Below are positions 45,083-54,321 of a stretch of DNA of 64,000 nt, in pieces (the stretch's first letter is position 1; each line of letters begins with the position of its first letter). The notes beneath the pieces were generated by a model, which saw only the letters and a list, made by a program, of their open reading frames with translations, searched no databases and was not told the DNA's origin. Where the stretch lies: positions 124,001 to 188,000 of the forward strand of contig NZ_JAOWPT010000003.1 in assembly GCF_025753855.1 (NCBI RefSeq), given 5' to 3'. The translations under genes were made by a program, and so were the position numbers. Source of the stretch: Mesorhizobium sp. ZC-5 (GTDB lineage: Bacteria > Pseudomonadota > Alphaproteobacteria > Rhizobiales > Rhizobiaceae).

Positions 45083-45873
45083 CGCAGCGCGAATATACGA
45101 TCCGCGACATCCACCTGGCGCTCGACGGCGAGATGCCGGCAGAGGAACGCGCCGACTTCGAGGCCTGGCTGGAGGCCAATCCCGAAATGAAGGCGAAGAA
45201 TGCCCGTTTTACCGACGATGCCAGGCGCCTGCGCGAGGTTTTCGCCGGGGTTCTCAAGGAGCCGGCCCCCGAGCGGTTGACGGAAATGGTGACGGAGGGG
45301 CCGCCGAGGATTGCAAGATCGTGGCTCGCGGGCAGGCAGTCGGCAGTCGCGGCGGCGGTGATTTTTGCGGCGGGTATTGCCGGAGGATACTTCGCCGGGT
45401 CGAGCGGCTTGCGAATGCAGGCCGAAGCCGAAAATGAGCTCGCCGAAAAGGCGATCGGCGCCTATGTGACCTACGCCGTCGATCGGGGTCACACCGTCGA
45501 GGTGGGCGGAACCGACAAGCCCTATCTGGAGGGATGGTTGTCGAAACGCACGGGCCTGAAGCTGGTCGCGCCCGATCTGGCGAACGAAGGCTTCGAATTG
45601 CTCGGCGGTCGCCTGCTGCCCGGCGCGGAAAGCCCGGCGGCCCTGCTGGTTTACAAGGATCAGGCAGGCAACCAGATTTCCATCTATATGGTCGCCGAGG
45701 GCGAGAAGAAGACACGCGGCACCTACACGGAAAAGGCCGGCGGCCCGACCGCCATATACTGGCTGGACAAGGATTATGGCTGCGCCATCGTCGGCTCCTT
45801 GCCGCAGGAGCGGCTGACCGAGGTCGCGAAAAGCGCTTGGAAACAACTGGTCGCCGCCGGCGCTGCAAGCTGA
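45079..45873 (+). CDS. Anti-sigma factor, single-pass membrane protein
   Basis: Protein of 264 residues encoded 4 bp into the ECF sigma gene, the usual place for its inhibitor. A cytoplasmic N-terminal part (IRDIHLALDGEMPAEERADFEAWLEANPE) resembles the anti-sigma domain but lacks the HxxxCxxC zinc motif. A membrane helix follows at about residues 88-107 (SAVAAAVIFAAGIAGGYFAG), and the C-terminal approximately 155 residues are periplasmic. Regulation probably involves release of the sigma factor on an envelope signal. Confidence 0.83.
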   Translation: MTQREYTIRDIHLALDGEMPAEERADFEAWLEANPEMKAKNARFTDDARRLREVFAGVLKEPAPERLTEMVTEGPPRIARSWLAGRQSAVAAAVIFAAGIAGGYFAGSSGLRMQAEAENELAEKAIGAYVTYAVDRGHTVEVGGTDKPYLEGWLSKRTGLKLVAPDLANEGFELLGGRLLPGAESPAALLVYKDQAGNQISIYMVAEGEKKTRGTYTEKAGGPTAIYWLDKDYGCAIVGSLPQERLTEVAKSAWKQLVAAGAAS

Positions 45874-46047
45874 CACCCACGCCAGCATCGGTTAAACTTG
45901 CGGGACTGCTTCCAGCTTGCATCGGCAGTCACAATTCGGCCCAAATCTAGGAGCGAAAGCGATTTCGATGCTGGCCGTGACGGGCCGGGCATCCTGCTCT
46001 AGCGACACTGGACTTTCCTCCTTCGAATTCGAGGTTTTGTGGTCCGA

Positions 46048-46533
46048 ATGCCCGCCGACATCCGCCCGGCCCGCGTGTCAGACATCGACGCTCTCGTGGC
46101 GATCGAAAACGCGGTTTTTGTTGCCGACCGCATCTCACGGAAATCGTTCCGCCATCTTGCCGGGGCAACTACCGCGGCCGTGCTTATTGCCGACGCCGCC
46201 GGCAGGGTTGTCGGTTATTGCGTTGTCCTCTTCAGGAAGGGAAACCTTGCGGCGCGGCTCTATTCGATCGCGGTCGCCCCGGGGGGTGGTCCGGGACAGG
46301 GCAGGGCGCTGCTGGCTGCGGCCGAGCGCGTCGCCCAGGGCAGAGGTTGCACGGCGTTGCGCCTCGAGGTGCGGGACGACAATGATCGCGCCCGCACCCT
46401 TTACGAGAAAAATGGCTATCGGCGCATCGGCGAGGTGCCGGGCTACTACGCCGATGGCGCCACGGCGCTCCGCTACGAAAAATCGCTTGTGGACGAAGAC
46501 AAGCCGGCCCTGCGGGAACTCCGGCGTGCTTGA
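46048..46533 (+). CDS. GNAT acetyltransferase paired with a RimK-like ligase
   Basis: Acetyltransferase of 161 residues with RimI-like layout: IRPARVSDIDALVAIENAVF, then LYSIAVAPGGGPGQGRALLAAAERVAQGRG as the acetyl-CoA loop, and RLEVRDDNDRARTLYEKNGYRRIGEVPGYY. ATG 46048 is used; a GTG at 46039, close to GAGG, is possible. The next gene is an ATP-grasp ligase of the RimK group. Related pairs, sometimes with the GNAT fused to a C39-like peptidase, have been predicted to modify or build peptides. No peptidase domain is present here. Confidence 0.85.
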   Translation: MPADIRPARVSDIDALVAIENAVFVADRISRKSFRHLAGATTAAVLIADAAGRVVGYCVVLFRKGNLAARLYSIAVAPGGGPGQGRALLAAAERVAQGRGCTALRLEVRDDNDRARTLYEKNGYRRIGEVPGYYADGATALRYEKSLVDEDKPALRELRRA

Positions 46534-46671
46534 GGCGTTCGGCGGAAAGATGTGTTCTGGTGCGGGGCTCGACGCCGGCGCCCGACTCGTTTCCTATCGC
46601 CGTTTCCACGCTCTAGCGCGATCCCACTCTTGCCGCTTCGCGCAAAAATTCTCGGGAAAGCATTCGACACG

Positions 46672-48126
46672 ATGACCTGGGTCATTCTTACCGGACGGCA
46701 GAACGACATCGATCAGTTCGCGACGCCGCACAAGATCATCACCAACCGCGATTACCTGGCGCATCCGGCACTGTTTCGCGGACAGCGGCCGAAGGTCATC
46801 AACCTGTCGAACAACTACGGCTACCAGTCGCGCGGCTACTACGCTTCGCTGCTCGCCAGTTCGCGCGGCCACAAGGTCATTCCGACGGTCGAGACGATGA
46901 TCGATCTCTCCGAGCGCAAGCTCTACGAGCACGCCCTGCCGGAACTCGAGCTGACGCTCAACAAATGCCGCAAGGACCTTGGCGGTTCGTTTCCGCAGAA
47001 GGTCGCGATCTTCTTCGGCATCGGACCTTCCAAGGCATGGGACCGCTTTGCCAAGCTTCTGTTCGACTGGTTTCGCGCGCCCGCACTGGAGGTGAGCATC
47101 ACCGACAACGCCGAATGGGCGTCGATCCGCAAGATCGGCTTTCTGCCGCTCGCCCGCATGAGCGACGACGAGGACAAGCGGTTTCTCGAATGCCTGGAGA
47201 TCTATACCAACCGCGAATGGCGCGACACCAAGGCGCGCACGCCGGCGCGCTATACCTTCGCCACGCTCATCGACCCGCATGAGGAACTGCCGCCGTCGGA
47301 AGTCCAGTCGCTGCGCCACTGGGCGAAGATCGCCGAAAAGATGGGCGTCGAGGTCGAGCCGATCACCCGCAAGGACCTGGCCAAGCTCGCCAACTACGAT
47401 GCACTGTTCATCCGTGAGACGACCTCGATCTCGAACCACACCTACCGCTTCGCGCGGCGCGCCCAGCAGGAGGGCATGCCGGTCATCGACGATCCGCTGT
47501 CGATGATCCGCTGCACCAACAAGGTCTATCTCAACGAACTGATGGCCTACAACAAGGTGCCGGTGCCGCCTACGGTGATGATCGCGGGTCCCGCCGACCT
47601 CGATGTCGCGGCACAGACGCTCGGTTTTCCGCTGGTGCTGAAGATTCCCGACAGCGCCTTTTCGCGCGGCGTCAAGAAGGCATCGAATATCCAGGAATTG
47701 AAGACGCTGGCGACACAGTGGCTGGAGGATTCCGATCTCCTGATCGCCCAAAAATTCATCCCGACGGACTACGACTGGCGCATCGGCGTGCTGGGCGGCC
47801 AGCCGCTGTTTGCCGTTCATTACCTGATGGCCAAGAAGCATTGGCAGATCGTCAACCACAAGGCCAACGGCAAGCCCGATCAGGGCGGCATCAAGACCTT
47901 CACGCTCAAGGAAGCGCCCTCGCATGTCGTGGAGACTGCGGTGCGTGCGGCGCGCTGCATCGGCGACGGTCTCTATGGCGTCGATATCAAGGAAACGCCG
48001 GATGGCGTCTACGTCATCGAGGTCAACGACAATCCCAACCTCGACCACGGCTGGGAGGATTCCGGCGAAAAGGACGAGGTCTGGGTCAGGCTCACCCAGT
48101 GGTTCCTGGAGCGGCTGGATAGGTAG
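46672..48126 (+). CDS. RimK-like ATP-grasp ligase with N-terminal RLAN domain
   Basis: Predicted carboxylate-amine ligase of 484 residues. The N-terminal part (about residues 1-180: VILTGRQNDIDQFATPHKIITNRDYL...KVINLSNNYGYQSRGYYASLLASSRGHKVIP) fits the RimK-like ATP-grasp N-terminal domain. The C-terminal ATP-grasp has NKVYLNEL, GFPLVLKIPDSAFSRGVKKA, LIAQKFIPTDYDWRIGVLGGQPLFA and VIEVNDNPNLDHGWED. ATG 46672 is the start consistent with that domain. The product is unknown; peptide or amino-acid ligation is expected from the fold. The partner GNAT gene lies 138 bp upstream. Confidence 0.87.
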   Translation: MTWVILTGRQNDIDQFATPHKIITNRDYLAHPALFRGQRPKVINLSNNYGYQSRGYYASLLASSRGHKVIPTVETMIDLSERKLYEHALPELELTLNKCRKDLGGSFPQKVAIFFGIGPSKAWDRFAKLLFDWFRAPALEVSITDNAEWASIRKIGFLPLARMSDDEDKRFLECLEIYTNREWRDTKARTPARYTFATLIDPHEELPPSEVQSLRHWAKIAEKMGVEVEPITRKDLAKLANYDALFIRETTSISNHTYRFARRAQQEGMPVIDDPLSMIRCTNKVYLNELMAYNKVPVPPTVMIAGPADLDVAAQTLGFPLVLKIPDSAFSRGVKKASNIQELKTLATQWLEDSDLLIAQKFIPTDYDWRIGVLGGQPLFAVHYLMAKKHWQIVNHKANGKPDQGGIKTFTLKEAPSHVVETAVRAARCIGDGLYGVDIKETPDGVYVIEVNDNPNLDHGWEDSGEKDEVWVRLTQWFLERLDR

Positions 48127-48133
48127 CGTCCCG

Positions 48134-49075
48134 CTATCTCGTCATGATGCCGTCGCGGACTTTGGCGAGTTGGGCGAGGGCGGCTGCGTCGCCGACCGGA
48201 TATTGGCAGATCATGACGAGGCCTCGACCGCCGATCACCTTGAACCAGGTAACGCCGGCGACCGGCTTCGATGCCTTGGTTCTGCGCTCATAACGGATTT
48301 CCGCGACGTCGCCAGTTTGGGTCTTGAGGACCGTGCTGCCCAGGATTTTTGCGTCGGGATATTCCTGACGCAGCCGGGCCTCCATCGGGGCGAGGTCGGT
48401 TTGCATATCGAGCGCCGTGCCGGCAGGGATCTCCATCGTCATCAGGTTGGCGAATGCCTGGCTGGTGGCTTCGTCCGGGTCATCCGAGGGACCGTCGGTG
48501 AGTTGCAGCATGACGCCGACGGCATAGAACGCCACCCGCATTCCGGCCATGTCGCCGATCTTGAAGGGCAGTGATTCAAGCCTGGCCTCGATCGGTTTTG
48601 GCCGTTCCACCGCGGTCAGCACCGCCTCGCGGAGTGTTGCCACCGAAATCTGGGATGCCGCCGCGTCCGGCAGCATGGCAATGATGGCGCCGTTGGAGTC
48701 TTCGCCCTCGACCATTAGTGCGACCGAAAGCGCCCGTTGTGCATGGACATAAACGATGGCCAGCACGGCATGTCGCCCGTCGACCGTGATTTCCGCCACT
48801 TCGTCGACACGCATTTGCCCCGCCTGTTCGGGCGGAATGTCGAATTCGGCTTTGGACACCGCGCGTTTGGGAGAGTCCTGAACCATCAGCAGCGCGCCGG
48901 CGGGATGACGGAAGACCGCCATCGGTTCGGTCACCACCGTAAAGCCAGCCGGCGGAACGACCGCCCAGACGGCGCCGGGCAAGGTAACCGGCTCAGCGGC
49001 GTCTGCGGGGCTGGCCGCCAGCAATGCGAATAAGAGAAAAAGCAACCGAGACAAATTCAACGCAGAAATACGCAT
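48134..49075 (-). CDS. Exported hypothetical protein
   Basis: Protein of 313 residues with a signal peptide (LLFLLFALLAASPADAAEP). The mature part has alternating short hydrophobic and polar segments (WAVVPPAGFTVVTEPMAVFRHPAGALLMVQDSP) and no recognised catalytic motif. I do not recognise the family. It lies on the opposite strand, seven bases from the RimK-like gene, so it is a separate transcript. Confidence 0.75.
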   Translation of the reverse strand: MRISALNLSRLLFLLFALLAASPADAAEPVTLPGAVWAVVPPAGFTVVTEPMAVFRHPAGALLMVQDSPKRAVSKAEFDIPPEQAGQMRVDEVAEITVDGRHAVLAIVYVHAQRALSVALMVEGEDSNGAIIAMLPDAAASQISVATLREAVLTAVERPKPIEARLESLPFKIGDMAGMRVAFYAVGVMLQLTDGPSDDPDEATSQAFANLMTMEIPAGTALDMQTDLAPMEARLRQEYPDAKILGSTVLKTQTGDVAEIRYERRTKASKPVAGVTWFKVIGGRGLVMICQYPVGDAAALAQLAKVRDGIMTR

Positions 49076-49160
49076 GCTCGCCCCCGCAATGCCATAGATG
49101 ATTGAAACATCCTGAAGATGAAGTATGCGATAGAAAAAGTTTTTCTGCCAGCGTTCCGAT

Positions 49161-51320
49161 TCAGCCGAAGCGCCTGCTCTGCGAAATCTGCTTGAGAGCC
49201 TGTCGTAGATCGGCGTTGTTCATGGGTAGACCCACGAGATGACCTTGCGCCTCGACGCAGCCTTCCTTTCGAAGGATATCGAGTTGTGTTTCGGTTTCCA
49301 CGCCTTCGGCCGTGACTGTAATGCCAAGTTGTGCGCCGAGCCCGAGGATCGCCCGCACGATGGCGGCGGTGTCCCGCTGGTCGATATCGCTGACGAATGA
49401 GTGGTCGATCTTGATCTTGTCGACGGGGAAACGCCTGAGATAACCGAGCGACGAATATCCGGTGCCGAAATCATCCAGCGCGATACGCACGCCGAGATCG
49501 CGCAACTGGCGCAGCGTCGTCACGACGACGTCGCTCTCGTCCATGAGTACGGTTTCGGTGATCTCCAGTTCCAGGCGATTTGCCGGAAGGCGGGAGTGGG
49601 CGAGCGCCGAGACGACCGTGCGCGGGAAGGTTCCGCTCCTGATCTGGACGGCTGAAACATTGACGGCGACGCGCAGATGCGCCGGCCAGCCGGCAGCAGT
49701 CATGCAGGCTTTGCGCAATGCCCATTCGCCGAGCGGCACGATCAGTTTGGTCTCTTCTGCAACGGAGATGAAGACATCCGGCGGTATCTGGCCCCGTTCC
49801 GGAGAATTCCAGCGCAGCAGCGCTTCGAAGCAAACGATCTCGCCTGCAGCGATGTCGAGGATAGGTTGGAAATGCAGCGCGAATTCGCGGCGGGCGAGAG
49901 CCCTGCGCAAATCTGCTTCCAGCGCGCGTCGCTCCCGGACGCGGGCGTCCATGCCCGGCTCAAAGAAACGGTAAATGTTGCGGCCTTCGTGTTTTGCCCG
50001 GTAGAGCGCCATGTCGGCATTCTTCAGCAGCGTATCGACATCCTCGCCGTCGAGGGACGACAGGGCGATGCCGATGCTGATCCCGACCCGCATCTCGCAA
50101 CTGTCGTTTTTGTATGGTTTGCTGACAGCATCGACGATGCGTCTTGCGAGCCGCTCCGCGTCCGCCGGGGTGTTGAGGCCGAGTTGCAGGATGGCGAACT
50201 CATCGCCACCGAAACGCGCCACGACATCCGTTTCGCCGCGAAGGCAGCGTAGCAGCCTCTCCGCGACGCTCTTGAGCAGCCAGTCACCGGCCGGATGCCC
50301 CCAGGTGTCGTTGATCGCCTTGAAGCGGTCGAGGTCGAGCGACAGGATCGCAAACGAACCGCCGGCGGGCTGCGCGGCGGCGATGGCGTGATCGAGTTTT
50401 TCCCGGAACACCGAGCGGTTTGGCAGGTTGGTCAGCGGGTCATGGTGCGCCAGGTGGATCATGCGCTCCTCGACGCGACGCCGTTCGGTGACATCGTCGA
50501 AGGTAGCAACCCAGCCGCCGCCGCTCATCGGCCGGTGGTTGATCTCGAATGTGCGGCCGTCGGTGAGGTGGCGCTGCAAGGCGACCATCAATCCGGTTTG
50601 CAGCCGGGCTTCGGCAGCGGGAATATCGATATCGCCGTCGATATCCCGATAAAGACCGAGCTCGACCAGACGATCGAAGACTTGCCGGTGGGTCATGCCG
50701 AGCGACACGTCGGTGGCCGAAATGCCGTAGAGTTCGAGGAAGCGTTCGTTGCGTACGATGAGCCGCTTGTCGGCGTCATACATCAGCAAACCCTGAGACA
50801 TGTTGGCAAGCGCGGCGTCGAAGCGGCGATGCTGTTCGCGCAAGTCGGTTTCGGCGCGGCGCTGCTCGGTGATGTCCTCGTAGATCGACACCCACCCGCC
50901 GACACCCAGCGGCCGATGCGAGATGTTGATGATGCGCCCGTCGGCAAGGATTTCCTCGTAGTTGGACGGCTGCGCCCTGGCAATGAACGGCTTGCGGATC
51001 GCGTAAAGTTCCTCGGCAGTATGCGAGGCAATGCCGACCTCGACGCTGTGCCGCAGAATGTCGATGAAGGCGATGCCCGGTTTCATTACAGCGGGCGAGA
51101 GACGGAAAATATCGATGTAGTGACCGTTGCAGATGATCATGCGCTCTTCGGCGTCGAACATGCACAGGCCGTGCGACATGTTCTCCACCGCCGCGGAGAA
51201 GCGGTCGTTCTGCGAAAGCGGTTCGCCGTGTCGGTGCGCGACAGGCCAGTCTTCCGGGGCAACGTCGATTTCGACAACGGAACCGGCAGACGAATAGGCG
51301 TCGAAATCCGCAGTGGCCAT
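49161..51320 (-). CDS. PAS-PAS-GGDEF-EAL cyclic-di-GMP signalling protein
   Basis: Cytoplasmic protein of 719 residues. Two PAS domains with the 'NMSHGLCMFDAEERMIICN' and 'NMSQGLLMYDADKRLIVRN' starts (about residues 45-155 and 165-285) use a conserved PAS_7-like pattern. The GGDEF domain is intact (ARFGGDEFAIL), but an RxxD inhibitory site at the usual spacing is not evident. The EAL domain is intact (EALLRW, LEITETVLM, DDFGTGYSSLGYL). It could both make and degrade c-di-GMP; no membrane helix is present. Confidence 0.92.
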   Translation of the reverse strand: MATADFDAYSSAGSVVEIDVAPEDWPVAHRHGEPLSQNDRFSAAVENMSHGLCMFDAEERMIICNGHYIDIFRLSPAVMKPGIAFIDILRHSVEVGIASHTAEELYAIRKPFIARAQPSNYEEILADGRIINISHRPLGVGGWVSIYEDITEQRRAETDLREQHRRFDAALANMSQGLLMYDADKRLIVRNERFLELYGISATDVSLGMTHRQVFDRLVELGLYRDIDGDIDIPAAEARLQTGLMVALQRHLTDGRTFEINHRPMSGGGWVATFDDVTERRRVEERMIHLAHHDPLTNLPNRSVFREKLDHAIAAAQPAGGSFAILSLDLDRFKAINDTWGHPAGDWLLKSVAERLLRCLRGETDVVARFGGDEFAILQLGLNTPADAERLARRIVDAVSKPYKNDSCEMRVGISIGIALSSLDGEDVDTLLKNADMALYRAKHEGRNIYRFFEPGMDARVRERRALEADLRRALARREFALHFQPILDIAAGEIVCFEALLRWNSPERGQIPPDVFISVAEETKLIVPLGEWALRKACMTAAGWPAHLRVAVNVSAVQIRSGTFPRTVVSALAHSRLPANRLELEITETVLMDESDVVVTTLRQLRDLGVRIALDDFGTGYSSLGYLRRFPVDKIKIDHSFVSDIDQRDTAAIVRAILGLGAQLGITVTAEGVETETQLDILRKEGCVEAQGHLVGLPMNNADLRQALKQISQSRRFG

Positions 51321-51409
51321 GAATTGGTCCAGACAGACTATCGCAGAGAGGCCAGTGTCGGTGGTTTCGGGTTAATTTAACGTTTTCTGATGCGTGCAAG
51401 ATTTCAGCA

Positions 51410-52021
51410 TCAGGCGCGGCGCAGGTTCTCGATTGCGTGAAAACGCGCGAGGAAGCGTTCCTGCACCTTTTTGGCCGGTTTCGAGGCGAGGTCGAAACTG
51501 TTCGCGGAAATGCCGCGCGGGCGGCCGAAGAACTGCGTCGCCTCGGCGATGGAGAAACCCGCGATGACCGTCGCCTCGAAATAGGCGGCGATCTGGTCGG
51601 CCTTCTTGATTTCCTTGCGCAGGCCGGCGGCAATTTCGGCGGGCAGGGAGAAGCGCAGATGAATGGCGCGCTGCAGGCGCAATTCGCAGTCCTTGTAGCC
51701 GCCGCCGACCACCGCCTTGAAGGGCGAGATCATGTCGCCGATGACATATTCCGGGGCGTCGTGGAGCAGGGCGGCAAGCTGGCCGTCCGGGGTAATGCCT
51801 GGGCAACAGGCGGAATAAATCGCCTCGACCAGAAGCGAATGCTGCGCGACGGAAAAGGCATGATCGCCGCTGGTCTGGCCGTTCCAGCGGGCAACGCGGG
51901 CGAGGCCATGGGCGATGTCTGTGATCTCGATGTCGAGCGGCGACGGGTCGAGCAGGTCGAGCCGGCGGCCGGACAGCATGCGCTGCCAGGCGCGCGGCGG
52001 CGCTCCGGCCCTGTCGGCCAT
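51410..52021 (-). CDS. HD domain hydrolase (YfbR-like)
   Basis: Metal-dependent phosphohydrolase of 203 residues. The HD signature is FSVAQHSLLVEAIYSA then LAALLHDAPEYVIGDMISPFK, with the His-Asp pair, and a downstream Asp in KKADQIAAYFEATVI. The fold is like 5'-deoxynucleotidase YfbR, though the substrate here is not proven. ATG 52021 overlaps the upstream ygfZ stop (TGATG), so the two are coupled; the longer open frame before it is not used. Confidence 0.85.
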   Translation of the reverse strand: MADRAGAPPRAWQRMLSGRRLDLLDPSPLDIEITDIAHGLARVARWNGQTSGDHAFSVAQHSLLVEAIYSACCPGITPDGQLAALLHDAPEYVIGDMISPFKAVVGGGYKDCELRLQRAIHLRFSLPAEIAAGLRKEIKKADQIAAYFEATVIAGFSIAEATQFFGRPRGISANSFDLASKPAKKVQERFLARFHAIENLRRA

Positions 52022-52905
52022 CAGGCGTCGGCCGCGTTTGCGGCGTCCTGCGGAAAGCTGAATTTGGCCCAACTCGGGATCGACAGGGTGACGCCCACAT
52101 CGCCGGCCAACAGGGGTGTGCCACTGTCTACCGCGTCCTTGACACGGTCGATGCGGGCGATGGCTAAGCCGCCCGTGCCGACCACGGTGCCCAGCGTGCC
52201 GACGGAACGTCCGCCCGCTGTGATGTCGGTTCCGGCCGGTGGCAAGTCTTGTTCCGCGGCGACGATCAGGATACGCCGCCGCGCCGTGCCGCGATGCTGC
52301 ATGCGTGAAACCACTTCCTGCCCGACATAACACCCTTTCTTGAAACCGACGCCGTCCATCTGGTCGAGCAGGACGTCATGCGGGAACGCATCGCCGAGTG
52401 CGTAATCACTGCCGCTTTCGGCAATACCGTGCGCGACACGCAGTGCTGCCCAATCGGCTTCGGTGCCAGTGCCGGGCAGGGCGGTGTCGCAGGAGCGATA
52501 GACCGCATTGGATTGGGGAAACCTGAGGTCACGGAGGCCTGTTTCGCTCAGTGACCTCGTTGAATCGGAATGTGAGGCTCCGGAATCAGTTTCCCACGAA
52601 ACGGAGACAAGCTGCTGATCGCGCTTGGTGATTTCGACCTTGGCCCGCAACTTGTAGAGCATTATGCGGCGGACGAAGTCGTCGGCGACATCGGTGCGGC
52701 AGTCGAGCAGGAAGCCATCGGCGCCGCGGCGCGAAATGAGGAAATCGAACAGGATCTTGCCTTGCGGCGTCAGAAGCGCGCCGGGTTTGGCGACACCCGC
52801 GGCCAGTTTGTCGAGGTCGGTTGTGAGGATATTTTGCAGGAAATGCTCGGCGTCGGGTCCGGAAACCGAGACGATGGTGCGGTTGGCAAGATGAACGGTT
52901 GTCAT
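52021..52905 (-). CDS. ygfZ: Folate-binding YgfZ family protein
   Basis: Tetrahydrofolate-binding GcvT-like protein of 294 residues that assists Fe-S cluster enzymes. The diagnostic motif KGCYVGQEVVSRMQHRGTARRR is present in the C half, and the N-terminus VHLANRTIVSVSGPDAEHFLQNILTTD is standard. I used ATG 52905; a Met six codons earlier is possible. It is divergent from the dihydroorotase-like gene and coupled to the HD hydrolase. Confidence 0.88.
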   Translation of the reverse strand: MTTVHLANRTIVSVSGPDAEHFLQNILTTDLDKLAAGVAKPGALLTPQGKILFDFLISRRGADGFLLDCRTDVADDFVRRIMLYKLRAKVEITKRDQQLVSVSWETDSGASHSDSTRSLSETGLRDLRFPQSNAVYRSCDTALPGTGTEADWAALRVAHGIAESGSDYALGDAFPHDVLLDQMDGVGFKKGCYVGQEVVSRMQHRGTARRRILIVAAEQDLPPAGTDITAGGRSVGTLGTVVGTGGLAIARIDRVKDAVDSGTPLLAGDVGVTLSIPSWAKFSFPQDAANAADA

Positions 52906-52981
52906 GGCTTGGGCGGCTTGCATTTCGGAAGGCCTTTACGTAAGCCGCTGGCAACCCCACGGCAAGAGCGGCGGTAACGGC

Positions 52982-54313
52982 ATGGCAGCGACTTACGATC
53001 TCATCCTGACAGGCGGGACGGTGGTCAATCATGACGGCCAAGGTGTGCGCGACATCGCCGTGAAGGATGGGCGCATCGCCGGCATAGGCGATTTCAAAAC
53101 AGCGTCCGCGGGCCAGACGATCGATTGCCGTGGCCTGCATGTCCTGCCGGGGGTGGTCGACAGCCAGGTGCATTTCCGCGAGCCCGGTCTGGAACACAAG
53201 GAAGACCTGGAAACCGGGTCGCGCGCCGCCGTTCTGGGCGGTGTGACGGCGGTCTTCGAGATGCCCAACACCAAGCCGCTGACCACCAGCGAGGCAGCTC
53301 TTGCCGACAAGGTGAGGCGCGCCACCAACCGGATGCATTGCGATTTTGCCTTCTGGGTGGGCGGTACGCGCGAGAACGCCAAGGACGTTGGCGAACTGGA
53401 ACGGCTGCCGGCTGCCGCCGGCATCAAGGTCTTCATGGGCTCGTCGACCGGCGATTTGCTGGTCGAGGACGACGAGGGCGTCGCCTCGATCCTGATGAAC
53501 ACGCGCCGCCGCGCGGCCTTTCACTCCGAGGACGAGTTCCGGCTACGCGAACGTCTTGGCGAACAGGTGGAGGGCGATCCTTCCTCGCACCCGGTCTGGC
53601 GCGACGAGATCGCCGCGCTGCGCTGCACCGAGCGGCTGGTGCGCATTGCCCGCGCGGTCCGTGCGCGCATTCACGTCCTGCACATTTCGACCGCGGAAGA
53701 GATCGCATTCCTGGAGAAGCACAAGGATGTGGCAAGCTGCGAGGCGACGCCGCATCACCTGACGCTGGCCGCCGACGACTATGCGCGGCTGGGCACGCTC
53801 ATCCAGATGAACCCGCCGGTGCGCGAAAGCCGGCATCGCGACGGCGTCTGGCATGGTATTTCGCAAGGCATCATCGATGTGCTCGGTTCCGATCACGCGC
53901 CGCACACGCTGGAGGAGAAGGCAAAACCCTATCCGGCCTCGCCCTCTGGCATGACCGGGGTGCAGACGCTGGTGCCGATCATGCTCGACCACGTCAACGC
54001 CGGGCGGCTGACGCTGGAACGGTTCGTCGACCTGTCGAGCCATGGTCCGCAGCGCCTGTTCGGGATGGCTCGCAAGGGCAGGATCGCGGCCGGTTACGAC
54101 GCCGATTTCACCATTGTCGACTTGAAGCGCCGCGAGACGATCACCAACGCCCAGGCCGGCTCGAAGGCGGGCTGGACGCCCTATCACGGCAAGGAAGTTA
54201 CCGGCTGGCCAGTGGGCACAATCGTGCGCGGCAACCGCATCATGTGGGAAGGCGAGATCGTGACGCCGGGGCAGGGGCAGCCCGTGTTGTTTTCGGAGGC
54301 CCTGCCGGCCTAG
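52982..54313 (+). CDS. Dihydroorotase-like amidohydrolase
   Basis: Cyclic amidohydrolase of 443 residues of the dihydroorotase/allantoinase group. GLHVLPGVVDSQVHFREPGLEHKEDLETGSRAA is the first metal segment, but the usual HxH is QxH here (VDSQVHFREPG), a substitution found in a subset of such proteins. Later elements are AAGIKVFMG (the Lys that is carbamylated in the family), IHVLHISTAEEI, CEATPHHLTL and LGSDHAPH. ATG 52982 is chosen; the frame upstream overlaps ygfZ. Whether it is an active dihydroorotase is open, given the changed ligand. Confidence 0.82.
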   Translation: MAATYDLILTGGTVVNHDGQGVRDIAVKDGRIAGIGDFKTASAGQTIDCRGLHVLPGVVDSQVHFREPGLEHKEDLETGSRAAVLGGVTAVFEMPNTKPLTTSEAALADKVRRATNRMHCDFAFWVGGTRENAKDVGELERLPAAAGIKVFMGSSTGDLLVEDDEGVASILMNTRRRAAFHSEDEFRLRERLGEQVEGDPSSHPVWRDEIAALRCTERLVRIARAVRARIHVLHISTAEEIAFLEKHKDVASCEATPHHLTLAADDYARLGTLIQMNPPVRESRHRDGVWHGISQGIIDVLGSDHAPHTLEEKAKPYPASPSGMTGVQTLVPIMLDHVNAGRLTLERFVDLSSHGPQRLFGMARKGRIAAGYDADFTIVDLKRRETITNAQAGSKAGWTPYHGKEVTGWPVGTIVRGNRIMWEGEIVTPGQGQPVLFSEALPA

Positions 54314-54321
54314 CGGCTTAT

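Noticed and set aside
46594-48048. 484-codon frame on the minus strand opposite the RimK-like ligase
   Set aside because: Complementary to a clear ATP-grasp gene; no motif or ribosome site.
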